A stretch of 64,000 nt of DNA from Anabaena cylindrica PCC 7122 (GTDB lineage Bacteria; Cyanobacteriota; Cyanobacteriia; Cyanobacteriales; Nostocaceae). The position numbers and the translations under genes were made by a program. Positions 53,867-62,077 of the stretch are shown piece after piece. Under the pieces are notes generated by a model, which did not search any database, had not been told where the DNA came from, and saw nothing but the letters and a program-made list of their open reading frames with translations. The stretch lies in the NCBI RefSeq assembly GCF_000317695.1, contig NC_020157.1, positions 62,001-126,000 of the forward strand, written 5' to 3'. The first letter of the stretch is position 1, and each line of letters starts with the position of its first letter.

Positions 53867-55180
53867 CTATCGAGAAGATGCTAATTGTTGTACAGTTTCC
53901 ACCCAAACAGGAGCTTTCTTTCCATTGACTGGAATCAATAAATTCCAATGTTCTTGTAAAGATTCAACACTCATATTTGGTAACTGCTGTTGCGCCCAAA
54001 CAATAGCATCATTAGGTGTTTTCCAATTTGTCCAAGGTGGATTTTCAGAAGTTGAAACAAATTGATTTGAATTACTAGAATTAATAGAATTAGCAGCAGG
54101 TAGTAAACCCAAAATACCAACCTCTAACCATAACTGTGGTTGAGTAGATAATTTGATTTGCACTTCACATTGTCTCAAGTGCTGCTGTCCTGCTAAGATA
54201 GTTGTAGTCTCCCAACTTTTAGTTATTTGACACAATTGTTGCCAAGTATCCTCAGTTAGCATTACCATCTCCTTACTGCTGGGAGATGTTTTAGCAATCA
54301 ACATATCTCGATAAAAGCTAGTGAGATTTTGCAGAATTACTAAAGGTTCTTTACCCCATTCCAACAAATTGCGAATAATATTAATTACCGAATCGCTATC
54401 ATTTTCAGCAATTCTTTCCACCATTGTTAGCAATTCATATTCAGGCACATTTCCCACCATTTCCCATACCCAATTTTGGTCAATAGTGATATTTAGTAAA
54501 CTCAATTGATCCAGTAAACATTGACTATCCCGCAAACATCCAGAAGAAATTTGTGCAATCAAACGTAATGCTTCTGGAGTAATATCAATTAATTCCTCAT
54601 TCACAATTTGGTTGAGGTGTTGTATCATATCCTCAACACCAATTCGTTTAAAATCGAACCTTTGACAACGAGAAATTATTGTTGCAGGAACTTTGTGAAT
54701 TTCTGTGGTGCAGAGGATAAACACTACATTTTTTGGTGGTTCTTCCAAAGTTTTGAGTAAAGCTTGAAATCCTTGTGAACTGAGGCTATGCACTTCATCT
54801 AAAACAAACACCTTGTAGCGACTATTGACAGGTATAATGTGGGTGCGGTCAATAATTTGTCTGATATTTTCAACACCAGAGTTACTAGCAGCATCTATTT
54901 CTACCACATCCAGGGATAAGCCTTTAGAGATGCTAGTACATGAATTGCAAAGGCCGCAGGGTGTGGGGGTAGGAGAACTACCATGTTGACAATTGAGAGA
55001 TTTGGCAAATATGCGGGCGCTGGAAGTTTTACCTGTACCTCTGGGACCAGTGAATAGATACGCCGGGGCAATTCGTTGAGATGTGATAGCATTGGTGAGA
55101 GTAGTTGCGATCGCTCTTTGACCAACAAGTTCAACGAAAGACTGGGGACGATATTTCAGGTGAAGTGGTTGATATGTCAT
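53867..55180 (-). CDS. dnaX: DNA polymerase III gamma/tau subunit (clamp loader)
   Basis: This 437-residue AAA+ protein has Walker A FTGPRGTGKTSS near residues 43-55, zinc-binding cysteines (CQHGSSPTPTPCGLCNSC, about 64-81), Walker B LDEVHSLS, and the SRC sensor ATIISRCQRFDFKR. DnaX is the motor of the clamp loader and also links to the polymerase. I use the ATG at 55180; the frame also opens at a TTG at 55189. Length matches a gamma/tau protein with a short C-terminal part, so it may lack the tau extensions that bind DnaE and DnaB. It is followed by the 112-residue gene and polB in the same operon. Confidence 0.92.
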   Translation of the reverse strand: MTYQPLHLKYRPQSFVELVGQRAIATTLTNAITSQRIAPAYLFTGPRGTGKTSSARIFAKSLNCQHGSSPTPTPCGLCNSCTSISKGLSLDVVEIDAASNSGVENIRQIIDRTHIIPVNSRYKVFVLDEVHSLSSQGFQALLKTLEEPPKNVVFILCTTEIHKVPATIISRCQRFDFKRIGVEDMIQHLNQIVNEELIDITPEALRLIAQISSGCLRDSQCLLDQLSLLNITIDQNWVWEMVGNVPEYELLTMVERIAENDSDSVINIIRNLLEWGKEPLVILQNLTSFYRDMLIAKTSPSSKEMVMLTEDTWQQLCQITKSWETTTILAGQQHLRQCEVQIKLSTQPQLWLEVGILGLLPAANSINSSNSNQFVSTSENPPWTNWKTPNDAIVWAQQQLPNMSVESLQEHWNLLIPVNGKKAPVWVETVQQLASSR

Positions 55181-55283
55181 GTTTTTCAAAAGTAGATAAG
55201 TTGAATTTCCCCAAGCTTATTTATCATTAATAAACTTGGGGTGTGAGTAATTTTTGATGTGGTTGTTAAAACAGATTTGATAT

Positions 55284-55340
55284 AACGAACCACAGAGGCA
55301 CAGAGTACACAGAGACAAGAAAGTTTAAGAGAGATTTTTG
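55284..55340. repeat. Dispersed GAACCACAGAGGCACAGAG-type repeat
   Basis: AACGAACCACAGAGGCACAG followed by AGTACACAGAGACAAGAAAG, the same family as 22541-22620 and 58977-59100. It is in the gap between dnaX and dnaN and may include the dnaX leader. Confidence 0.5.
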
Positions 55341-55412
55341 TAACTTTTGACTGACAAGTATTGAGATTTGGTTTACTAAATCTAAACCAATACAATTTTT
55401 GATTCAGTTATC

Positions 55413-56843
55413 CTATGCAGCAGCAACTTTCTTTTTTCTTCCTCTAGGTTTAGAAGTAGAATTTGCAGAAGTTTGAGAATTATTTTTAGTGTTTGCTGTG
55501 TTTTTCTGTGGAGAAGAATCTGTGTTCATCAGATTATTTTTCTCCTTAACAACTTCTTCCGTATTCCCACCTTCAGCAGCTATATTTATTTCCTCATTTA
55601 CTTCAGTTTCAGAGGAAATATTTTCTGTAACGATAACTTCTTCATCATCTGAAGTATCTTCTTCCATAGCTGTGCTGTTATTATTAATAAGTTGAACTGG
55701 CATTACCAAAATTAATTGATTGAGAATACCATCAACAGGAGTAATAACCACAGGAGTTGTAGTTTGGTTGATATTAATCAACACCTCATTTGTAGGTAGG
55801 AATTTCAGAGCCTGTTCCATATATTTGATATTAAAACCCATGACTAATGTTTGCTGATAATCATCTTGGGTCTTAATATTTAAAGATTCTACCGCACCAC
55901 CTATATCTGAAGATTCAGTAGATAAAGTTGCTTGTTGATGCTGGTAGTCACAGATAATTTTTACAATTTTATTCTTTTGGTCAGCTACAATTCCCACTCG
56001 TTTTAGAGCATGATCCAATAATTTCCTATCAACAATAACTTGATGTTGAAATTGTCGTGGAATTAAAGCTGAATATTTGGGATAATCTCCTTCTAATAAT
56101 CTGGTGGTAATTTGGATATTGGGTAATGTAAATACCGCAATTCCATTGTCGATATTAATAGTACATTCGCTGTGATCTCCTACACTACCTAAAATCTTTT
56201 GTAATTCTATTAATGTAGGTTGGGGAATTGTGATTTCTACCGTATTTAAATCAGCTTCAGTTTGTGTATTTTCTGTCAATTGTTCATCTGTTTCTATCGT
56301 TCCAGAAACAACTGCTAACCGATGTCCATCTGTTGCTGCTGCTTCCCAACTACTATTAGTAAATTGAAAATGAACTCCAGCTAAAACCTGTTTATTTTCA
56401 TCATGACTAGCAGCAAATAATGTTCCTTCTAATGCTTGTAACAACTTAATTGCTGGTAATGTAATATTCTTACCTTCAATTTCAGGTAAAGATGGAAATT
56501 CTTGAGGACTAACCGTTTGAATCCGACATTTACCACAGGAGTGAGTAATAATAGCCGCATTATCTACAATCTCCAAAATAATATCTTGTTTGGGAAGACT
56601 AGAAATTACTTGGGTGAATAATTTAGCAGGTAAGGCAATTTTACCTTCTAGTTCTATTCTAGATTTGCATTGAACGCGAATTCCTAAACTCAAATCAAAA
56701 GCAGTCACTAAAATTTGTTGTTCGTGCTTATCTGTAACCAACAATATATTGTTGAGAATAGGATGATGAGGTTTGTTAGGTACAGCGTAACTAACCACAG
56801 CGAGGGTATCAGATAGTTCTTTTTGAGAAATGGTAAATTTCAT
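55413..56843 (-). CDS. dnaN: DNA polymerase III beta sliding clamp with basic C-terminal extension
   Basis: The first 380 or so residues match DnaN: MKFTISQKELSDTLAVVSYA, GTLFAASHDENKQVLAGVHF, ATDGHRLAVVSG and a final domain ending TPVVITPVDGILNQLILVMP. The clamp is a ring that tethers polymerases to DNA. About 95 extra residues follow: an acidic segment (EEDTSDDEEVIVTENISSET) and then a basic tip, KPRGRKKKVAAA. This length (476) exceeds the usual 365-390. Three proteins on this plasmid carry C-terminal clamp-binding pentapeptides, suggesting that this clamp is a hub. The gene is directly upstream of dnaX and polB. Confidence 0.92.
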   Translation of the reverse strand: MKFTISQKELSDTLAVVSYAVPNKPHHPILNNILLVTDKHEQQILVTAFDLSLGIRVQCKSRIELEGKIALPAKLFTQVISSLPKQDIILEIVDNAAIITHSCGKCRIQTVSPQEFPSLPEIEGKNITLPAIKLLQALEGTLFAASHDENKQVLAGVHFQFTNSSWEAAATDGHRLAVVSGTIETDEQLTENTQTEADLNTVEITIPQPTLIELQKILGSVGDHSECTINIDNGIAVFTLPNIQITTRLLEGDYPKYSALIPRQFQHQVIVDRKLLDHALKRVGIVADQKNKIVKIICDYQHQQATLSTESSDIGGAVESLNIKTQDDYQQTLVMGFNIKYMEQALKFLPTNEVLININQTTTPVVITPVDGILNQLILVMPVQLINNNSTAMEEDTSDDEEVIVTENISSETEVNEEINIAAEGGNTEEVVKEKNNLMNTDSSPQKNTANTKNNSQTSANSTSKPRGRKKKVAAA

Positions 56844-57029
56844 AATTATGGTTTCTTTGTTGTCAATGAAGTAATGAAATAAGAGGTGCTTAGTTTGTCA
56901 CTAAACACCTTTATTTACCCTGTAGTGTGTATACAGGACAATTATTTTCTGGGATTCATCTTTGGCAAATTTCAATCAATCGTTAAACTCTATTAAGATA
57001 AAAAAGACTAAAGAAACGAAAACGTATGT

Positions 57030-57335
57030 TTATGAAGTGATTTCCATTGTGTGATATTTACCGTTATGACTTTGAGAAAGTGACATAAAATGATGAGTAT
57101 TTAACTGTTCAAGTTCATTCGCAATTTGTTGTTGTCTTTGTTCAGAAAGAGACTGATCTATTTGTTGGAGAACTTTGATAGTTTCTCGTACTTGGTGAAG
57201 ACAATCAGCATTAAAATTTATTGTGACTGTTTCTCCATCAGCAAAAAATGAACAGGATTGATTATTACCATTGCTGTATGAACTGACATAAGTGTCTTTG
57301 GTAATATTGGCTGTAAACGAATGGGATATTTTCAT
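57030..57335 (-). CDS. Small hypothetical protein upstream of dnaN
   Basis: The ATG at 57335 gives 101 residues; the longer frame to 57413 adds a hydrophobic stretch that looks like untranslated sequence. The sequence has a beta-rich start (KISHSFTANITKDTYVSSYS) and a helical middle (RETIKVLQQIDQSLSEQRQQ). It is unknown to me. It lies in the same minus-strand run as the replisome and PRTRC genes, so it is likely to be expressed with them. Confidence 0.55.
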   Translation of the reverse strand: MKISHSFTANITKDTYVSSYSNGNNQSCSFFADGETVTINFNADCLHQVRETIKVLQQIDQSLSEQRQQQIANELEQLNTHHFMSLSQSHNGKYHTMEITS

Positions 57336-57555
57336 GTTTAGATAGAGATTGTACAATTTTGGGCAAGAAAGTATGATGATTCGATTGACAATAAAGGCGT
57401 TTAATGTATACATTATTTCTATCTATATACACCTCTTTACAATTAGAAAACCTATCTAAAAAAAGAGATTGCGCCTTCTGATTTAAATCATCAAATACTT
57501 GGCGCGTAGCGCATAATAAATTAGTGGTTTTTCTCTCAAAAGTTTATTATTTTAA

Positions 57556-57873
57556 CTAATTCTGTTGATTTTTAAACTGGGTTTGTTGGTTTATATCAAG
57601 TTCGGCGATTTGAATGATTAATTCTGTTGGTACATTCCAACATTTACATTCCCAATTTTGACTTAATCGCTCTGCTTTTCTTACATAAATAGACGAATTA
57701 TTGGTATTTTCAATCAGCCATCTTTTAAATTGGATTGCTTTTTCTTCATTTTCAAAACCGAAATATGTGACTTTTCTTTGTCCCAAAGGACTGGTGATAG
57801 TAGCAACTCTGGGTGAAAGGATATTGAGAGTCCATCCATTAGCACTAAGTTGTACTCTAGTAATGTTGAGCAT
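57556..57873 (-). CDS. Small hypothetical protein with tryptophan-rich beta unit
   Basis: The ATG at 57873 gives 105 residues. It has a compact beta-rich look: LNITRVQLSANGWTLNILSP, RKVTYFGFENEEKAIQFKRW and QNWECKCWNVP. AGAGAT lies eight bases upstream. The family is unknown. It is in the same direction as the PRTRC thiF gene upstream and the clamp gene downstream, and so may belong to the combined operon. Confidence 0.55.
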   Translation of the reverse strand: MLNITRVQLSANGWTLNILSPRVATITSPLGQRKVTYFGFENEEKAIQFKRWLIENTNNSSIYVRKAERLSQNWECKCWNVPTELIIQIAELDINQQTQFKNQQN

Positions 57874-58031
57874 TGGTTTTATCTCTGTGGTTAGTTGCAA
57901 AGACCTAAAATACACAAAAAAATAAGAGTTTCAAGGATTTATATCGTAAGTGTTATAAATAATCTTCTCCCTTGAATTTCTCCAAGGAAGAAGCGCGTCA
58001 GCGAAAGTGATTTAATCCTGTAGTGCTAAAC

Positions 58032-58925
58032 TTAAATTGAACGACTTGGTGAAATTATTTCGTCATTTGTAAACTTTAAAAGAGAATCTACACAGGTATA
58101 TAGTGAACGACAAGAACCTGTAGTATTATGGAAATAGGTTGCAAATTTTCTCAAACCTCCAGTTAATGTTAATGCTAACAAATACTCGGCAGCAATAACA
58201 GCTACCTGTTGATTAACAAACAAGCTTTGGCGTTTTCGTGCTTGAATTTCAGCACATGATAAAGGTGTTGAATTTAATTCTTCAGGTAATGGAGTTAGAA
58301 GTTCTGGATGTTGTCTAGAAGGACTGGGAAGATTAATGCAAAAGTTCGGTTTTTCAAGATGATCAAAAGCACCTTCTAAGGTAAATTGATTAGTAGAACC
58401 AAGCACCACTTGTCCAGAACTAGAACCAGCATGATTACCGCAATCTAACCACCAAATTTGTGGTGGAGAACCTGAGTAATTTTGGTCTAAGCAAGTGCTA
58501 ATTTCAGCACGCGCAGCAGCATTATCTACGCAACCGATAATAACTGTTAACTTACGCCATCTGACTGATATAATCTTTTTAGTGAATGGTTTAGCGATGC
58601 CTTCGGCGGGCTTCGCCAACGCACTAATTTGCACTCCCAATGCTAAACTGTATCTAGCTGCTAGAACTTCTGCTTTGTATAACCCAATCTCCGACTGTTG
58701 AAAATTCTGTCGGGGGATGTTTTTAGGTTCAATGATATCTGGATCTACAACTATACAAGAAGCTGTTTTATTGCTGTTTGCTTCAATCTCTAGCATCAGT
58801 CTAGCAACGGACGGAATCAAAAAACCTCCTGTCCCACCAGCACCCACAATTATGAACTCAACGTGATTATGTGCGGGTAGCATAAGCGGGACAGAATGAG
58901 CAAAAGATAGGTCTAATTTCATCAT
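58032..58925 (-). CDS. PRTRC system ThiF-family (E1-like) protein
   Basis: This 297-residue protein has the E1-like adenylation fold: IIVGAGGTGGFLIPSVARLM (nucleotide-binding, about residues 25-44), VVDPDIIEPKNIPRQNFQQS (about 60-80) and IIGCVDNAAARAEIS. The segment WWLDCGNHAGSSSGQVVLGS matches the PRTRC ThiF family. E1-like enzymes adenylate the C-terminal glycine of a ubiquitin-like protein; the candidate here is PRTRC protein C (61165-61599). A palindromic repeat (58594-58622) is translated in frame as KPAEGIAKPF. Genes for JAB and E2-like proteins lie upstream in the same direction. Confidence 0.88.
   Translation of the reverse strand: MMKLDLSFAHSVPLMLPAHNHVEFIIVGAGGTGGFLIPSVARLMLEIEANSNKTASCIVVDPDIIEPKNIPRQNFQQSEIGLYKAEVLAARYSLALGVQISALAKPAEGIAKPFTKKIISVRWRKLTVIIGCVDNAAARAEISTCLDQNYSGSPPQIWWLDCGNHAGSSSGQVVLGSTNQFTLEGAFDHLEKPNFCINLPSPSRQHPELLTPLPEELNSTPLSCAEIQARKRQSLFVNQQVAVIAAEYLLALTLTGGLRKFATYFHNTTGSCRSLYTCVDSLLKFTNDEIISPSRSI
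58594..58622. repeat. Palindromic dispersed repeat inside the thiF gene
   Basis: GCGATGCCTTCGGCGGGCTT followed by CGCCAACGC is a GC-rich palindrome of the Nostoc type, translated in frame as part of LAKPAEGIAKP. Confidence 0.45.
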
Positions 58926-58976
58926 GGTGTAATATCTATGACATTAAATCCGTTTTGTAGCGGTATCATTCCTTGA

Positions 58977-59100
58977 ATTTCACCTCTGCGTTCTCTGCGT
59001 CTCTGTGGTTATTTACAGCAGTTTTCAACTATTTAAACCACACATTGATTCCTTTGCGCCTTTGTTACTCTGCGACTCTGCGCGAAACAAAAACTGTGGT
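58977..59100. repeat. Two inverted dispersed repeats between ThiF and protein A genes
   Basis: ATTTCACCTCTGCGTTCTCT with GCGTCTCTGTGGTTATTT, then a second unit TTGCGCCTTTGTTACTCTGC. Both are reverse-orientation relatives of the AACC-CAGAGGCGCAGAG repeats elsewhere in this window. They separate the PRTRC protein A gene from thiF by about 200 non-coding bases. Confidence 0.55.
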
Positions 59101-59124
59101 TTATTTACCTGAAAATAGCTGTAA

Positions 59125-59736
59125 TCATGTAGATGCTACTGAATTGGATGTTAAACAGCTTGGTAATTCAAATACCCAGTTAGCAGGTATTTGCCAAAAG
59201 TGGCTGTATGTACCCAACCGCACGCAGATATGGGGATTAGTGAAAATCTCACCCAAAACAGCAAAGATTCTGAATTTTCCAGCTTCTTCCTCGTCGTCAG
59301 TAGCAGAAAATTGTGCGCTCATACTGTGGTGACTGTGTACCTCAATCATTGCAGTCTGATATGATAAGCTGGTTGCCTCTACTGGAGTTACACTGGTAGA
59401 TGTGGCAGTTTGTTCTGGGGTATGCAGATGCCATTTTCCGTCTGTAAAGCACAGGTAGAAGAGTATTTCTTGATGTCCCACATTTTGAGCTAACTGTAAG
59501 ATTTGCAACGTTAACCTAGCGGAAACCAAGGGATATTGCAGGTAAAAGTAGGGTGTAAGATGGGGTAAACCGCGAATACTGCATTGGTTGATAGGAAAGC
59601 ACGCAGACAGTCCTTGACGTGCAGCATGAATAAACACTCCGTTCCCAGCTACCCAGTATTCTATCATTTTGCCTGTTATTGGTGGTAAGTCGGTGCTGGT
59701 GGCAAATTGATAATTGATGAGTCCTGGTATAGTCAT
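59125..59736 (-). CDS. PRTRC system protein A (JAB/MPN metalloprotease-like)
   Basis: This 203-residue protein carries a JAMM-type motif, MIEVHSHHSMSAQFSATDDE (about residues 131-150), with HxH, serine and aspartate in place to bind zinc. JAB-domain proteins remove ubiquitin-like modifiers or trim their precursors. Its ATG overlaps the stop of protein B as ATGA, so the genes are translationally coupled. In PRTRC cassettes protein A is the JAB member, and the substrate is probably the ubiquitin-like protein C, encoded three genes upstream. Activity is not proven for this family. Confidence 0.85.
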   Translation of the reverse strand: MTIPGLINYQFATSTDLPPITGKMIEYWVAGNGVFIHAARQGLSACFPINQCSIRGLPHLTPYFYLQYPLVSARLTLQILQLAQNVGHQEILFYLCFTDGKWHLHTPEQTATSTSVTPVEATSLSYQTAMIEVHSHHSMSAQFSATDDEEEAGKFRIFAVLGEIFTNPHICVRLGTYSHFWQIPANWVFELPSCLTSNSVAST

Positions 59737-60440
59737 GAGATAATCTCTTCAATTGCAGTGGTGATGGTTTTGTTACCCCAAGGAACTAAATCCCGCGTGG
59801 GGTATCTTTTAGATTTGTTGTTGTGTAGTTGCTGTAAATGCGATAACACATTTTCAGGATATGATTTGGATTTACCCTGCACCGAATCTTGATTGAAAGC
59901 ACTATCCCAAAACAATTGCCACACTTGCATGATATTTTCAGGAGAACAATTAGGAACAGAATTTTCACCGAAACAAATAGAACCGTTCTCCATCACATTT
60001 GGTAATGGTGCATAAAATAGAGGAGAATTTTGCTCGAATTTCTTAATAGCCCAAATCCAATATTGACGATTACATCCTGCAAATATTAACCCCGGCATAG
60101 GTATTTTAAAAGTTGTATTTTCTAAGGAAATGCAATAACGTTGTGGTGGATAAAACTGCACTAACCATTCTCCTTTGTGGCATCTTCCCCACCTCACTGT
60201 ATTTGCTGGTAAATAACCTGAGTCAATGGGTTCAGCAGCAAAAGCTTCTCTCAATGCAGCAGGAGCAATAAATTTGTAATTTGTCGCTTCTCCTTCTTTG
60301 TAAATTAGAAGATATTGTCCTGGCAAAAATAGCAGATGTGCTAGTGTTTCTGCATGAGTAGTTTGGTTGATAATTGAATGTGAGATATCACCAATGTTGA
60401 GTTGAGGTAAAATGTTAGCTAATTCCGTGCTTTGTTCCAT
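59733..60440 (-). CDS. PRTRC system protein B (E2-like)
   Basis: This 235-residue protein matches PRTRC protein B, which has a ubiquitin-conjugating-enzyme-like (E2-like) domain. Recognisable segments are VRWGRCHKGEWLVQFYPPQR, PMPGLIFAGCNRQYWIWAIK and ENGSICFGENSVPNCSPENI followed by MQVWQLFWDSAFN. The cysteines in SICFG and VPNCSP are candidates for a thioester, but which one, if any, is catalytic cannot be told by eye. It overlaps the upstream gene (60419-61165) by 22 bases and the downstream protein A by four, so all three are tightly coupled. Confidence 0.82.
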   Translation of the reverse strand: MEQSTELANILPQLNIGDISHSIINQTTHAETLAHLLFLPGQYLLIYKEGEATNYKFIAPAALREAFAAEPIDSGYLPANTVRWGRCHKGEWLVQFYPPQRYCISLENTTFKIPMPGLIFAGCNRQYWIWAIKKFEQNSPLFYAPLPNVMENGSICFGENSVPNCSPENIMQVWQLFWDSAFNQDSVQGKSKSYPENVLSHLQQLHNNKSKRYPTRDLVPWGNKTITTAIEEIIS

Positions 60441-61165
60441 AGTTTGATTACCTGTTTTCTATGGTCAATAGAAGATTCAATCCATTCTGAAAACTCCGTC
60501 ATTTTCTGGCAATATGTTTGGCATAATTGCCATTGTTCAGCTAAATATTTCAGCACTGCTTGTTCCCAATCAAAGGAGACATATTCTTCATGGGTGACAT
60601 CTAACCAAATACATTCTGTACTGTGGTCAATGATGGATATGACATCATAAAGTAGAGATAAAGGTGGTGCTGTTTGTTGACAAAGTGATGAAAGTTTATC
60701 CCAATTGATTTTATCCACCGTTACCAATTTATGAGGAATGAACCCAAAGCAAGAATTCCAATCTTCTTGAGGATGTCCATAACCTATAAGTGATAATAGA
60801 AATTGTTCTGTGAAACTGAGTTCTTCTAAACTCATTTCCCACCAATCTGTGTTTTGGGAGTAAACCGGAATTTCTGTGTATCTTTCTGTGCATTCCCGAA
60901 AATCTTCGTGGTAATCTATGGGAAATAACCACTCATTTACCAGTTCCAAAAACTCAATTTCTAAGTCACAGTAAACACTGGAATGTGAATGTTGTCTCAA
61001 GGGAGTTTTTGAGGATGACCATTCACTGGGAAACAGTTCTTTGTAGAGACTGAGGTAATTAATTTGTTCGCTGAGTTCTTCTAAATACCAAATTCCCTCT
61101 TGCACAGTTTGGGGAATCTGGTATTTTTTCAAAGACTCAGCAGCCATTTGATATTGAGACTGCAT
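60419..61165 (-). CDS. Putative PRTRC system protein F
   Basis: This 248-residue protein is rich in Trp, Glu and Tyr (EGIWYLEELSEQINYLSLYK, WLFPIDYHEDFRECTERYTE, DVTHEEYVSFDWEQAVLKYL). Motifs alone do not identify it. Its position between the ubiquitin-like protein C gene (one-base overlap, TAATG) and protein B gene (22-base overlap) fits PRTRC protein F, but the family match is uncertain. The acidic, aromatic composition suggests a protein-protein interaction role. Confidence 0.5.
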   Translation of the reverse strand: MQSQYQMAAESLKKYQIPQTVQEGIWYLEELSEQINYLSLYKELFPSEWSSSKTPLRQHSHSSVYCDLEIEFLELVNEWLFPIDYHEDFRECTERYTEIPVYSQNTDWWEMSLEELSFTEQFLLSLIGYGHPQEDWNSCFGFIPHKLVTVDKINWDKLSSLCQQTAPPLSLLYDVISIIDHSTECIWLDVTHEEYVSFDWEQAVLKYLAEQWQLCQTYCQKMTEFSEWIESSIDHRKQVIKLWNKARN

Positions 61166-61599
61166 TAGAAGCCAGAAATTGGTATTTGTGAAGGTATAGG
61201 TGGAGATTTTTTGAGAATAGTTAAACTCTTGTCTAATTCAGTTTGCCATTCTCTCCCAGTGGTAATTGCTGTTTCTAGTTCATCTTGTAATAACAGCAGA
61301 TTTTCGATATTCAGATGACCTTGAATTTCTAACATTTTGATTTGCCAACTTAATAGTAAAGCTGGGTTAAATTGATGTTCGCTGGTAATTAAGGTTTGGA
61401 GGATATCACCTAAACCTTTAGTACCTGCTTTTTTGACCATGCGAATTTGGGTGATTCCCTCTTTATCCGTTCGCGTAATTTCTGCATGAGCAATTTCTGG
61501 GTAGAATGGTGTCAGGGCATTGCGGAGAGTTTCGTCAGTAGCTGCAATTTCATCAGCTATGGGTATTTCTTGACCTTCAATCATTAAAATGTAAGGCAT
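61165..61599 (-). CDS. PRTRC system protein C (ubiquitin-like) with a C-terminal extension
   Basis: The first 62 residues match PRTRC protein C: MPYILMIEGQEIPIADEIAA, ALTPFYPEIAHAEITRTD, and KKAGTKG at residues 56-62. In typical members the protein is about 70 residues long and ends in GTKG, a ubiquitin-like terminal glycine. Here translation continues for 82 residues (LGDILQTLITSEHQFNPALL and onward), ending PISGF. The precursor would have to be cut after GTKG, perhaps by the JAB protein A, before the E1-like enzyme could use the glycine. The gene overlaps the next one by a single base and follows protein E by one base. Confidence 0.78.
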   Translation of the reverse strand: MPYILMIEGQEIPIADEIAATDETLRNALTPFYPEIAHAEITRTDKEGITQIRMVKKAGTKGLGDILQTLITSEHQFNPALLLSWQIKMLEIQGHLNIENLLLLQDELETAITTGREWQTELDKSLTILKKSPPIPSQIPISGF

Positions 61600-61600
61600 A

Positions 61601-62068
61601 TTAAAACAGTGTTAATTGATTAGATGGGTTAGTTTTGTGAGTATTAGTTGGTGGTAAATCAGGAGGATTGACAATTTTGTTATTCTCTGATTGGTTGACA
61701 GATAATTTTTGTTTTTGAGCTTCTTTTTGTTGAGATTGTTCTGCTATTTGTGGTAAAATAGCTTTTAGTTTCGTGAGAACTTCAGCTATTACTGGATATT
61801 GTTCGATTTCATGCAGTGTACTAACTTGCATGACTGGTGGTTCTCCTTTGATTCCAGCCGTGATAAACACTTGTCGTAAATCGTGTTGTTTTGCTGGTAA
61901 AATTTGGATGCCTAAGATGATAGTGTTGCTGTCAAAATCAAATCTATCTTCTTTTTCAGATGCTACATTAACAACATCATTTTCTGTGAATGAGGTGGTG
62001 ACATCAGTATCATTATCGTCAGTTTCTACATCTTCATCCACAATTTGTTGAGTTTCAATTTTTGACAT
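61601..62068 (-). CDS. PRTRC system protein E-like, with C-terminal clamp-binding motif
   Basis: This 155-residue protein has an acidic N-terminal region, a central folded part (IILGIQILPAKQHDLRQVFI followed by TAGIKGEPPVMQVSTLHEIE) similar to PRTRC protein E, and a linker ending SNQLTLF. The last five residues, QLTLF, match the bacterial clamp-binding consensus. The call as protein E rests on position and weak similarity. If the tail binds DnaN, it would physically tie the ubiquitin-like cassette to the replication fork. It starts 10 bases after the primase stop. Confidence 0.62.
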   Translation of the reverse strand: MSKIETQQIVDEDVETDDNDTDVTTSFTENDVVNVASEKEDRFDFDSNTIILGIQILPAKQHDLRQVFITAGIKGEPPVMQVSTLHEIEQYPVIAEVLTKLKAILPQIAEQSQQKEAQKQKLSVNQSENNKIVNPPDLPPTNTHKTNPSNQLTLF

Positions 62069-62077
62069 AATTAGTAG

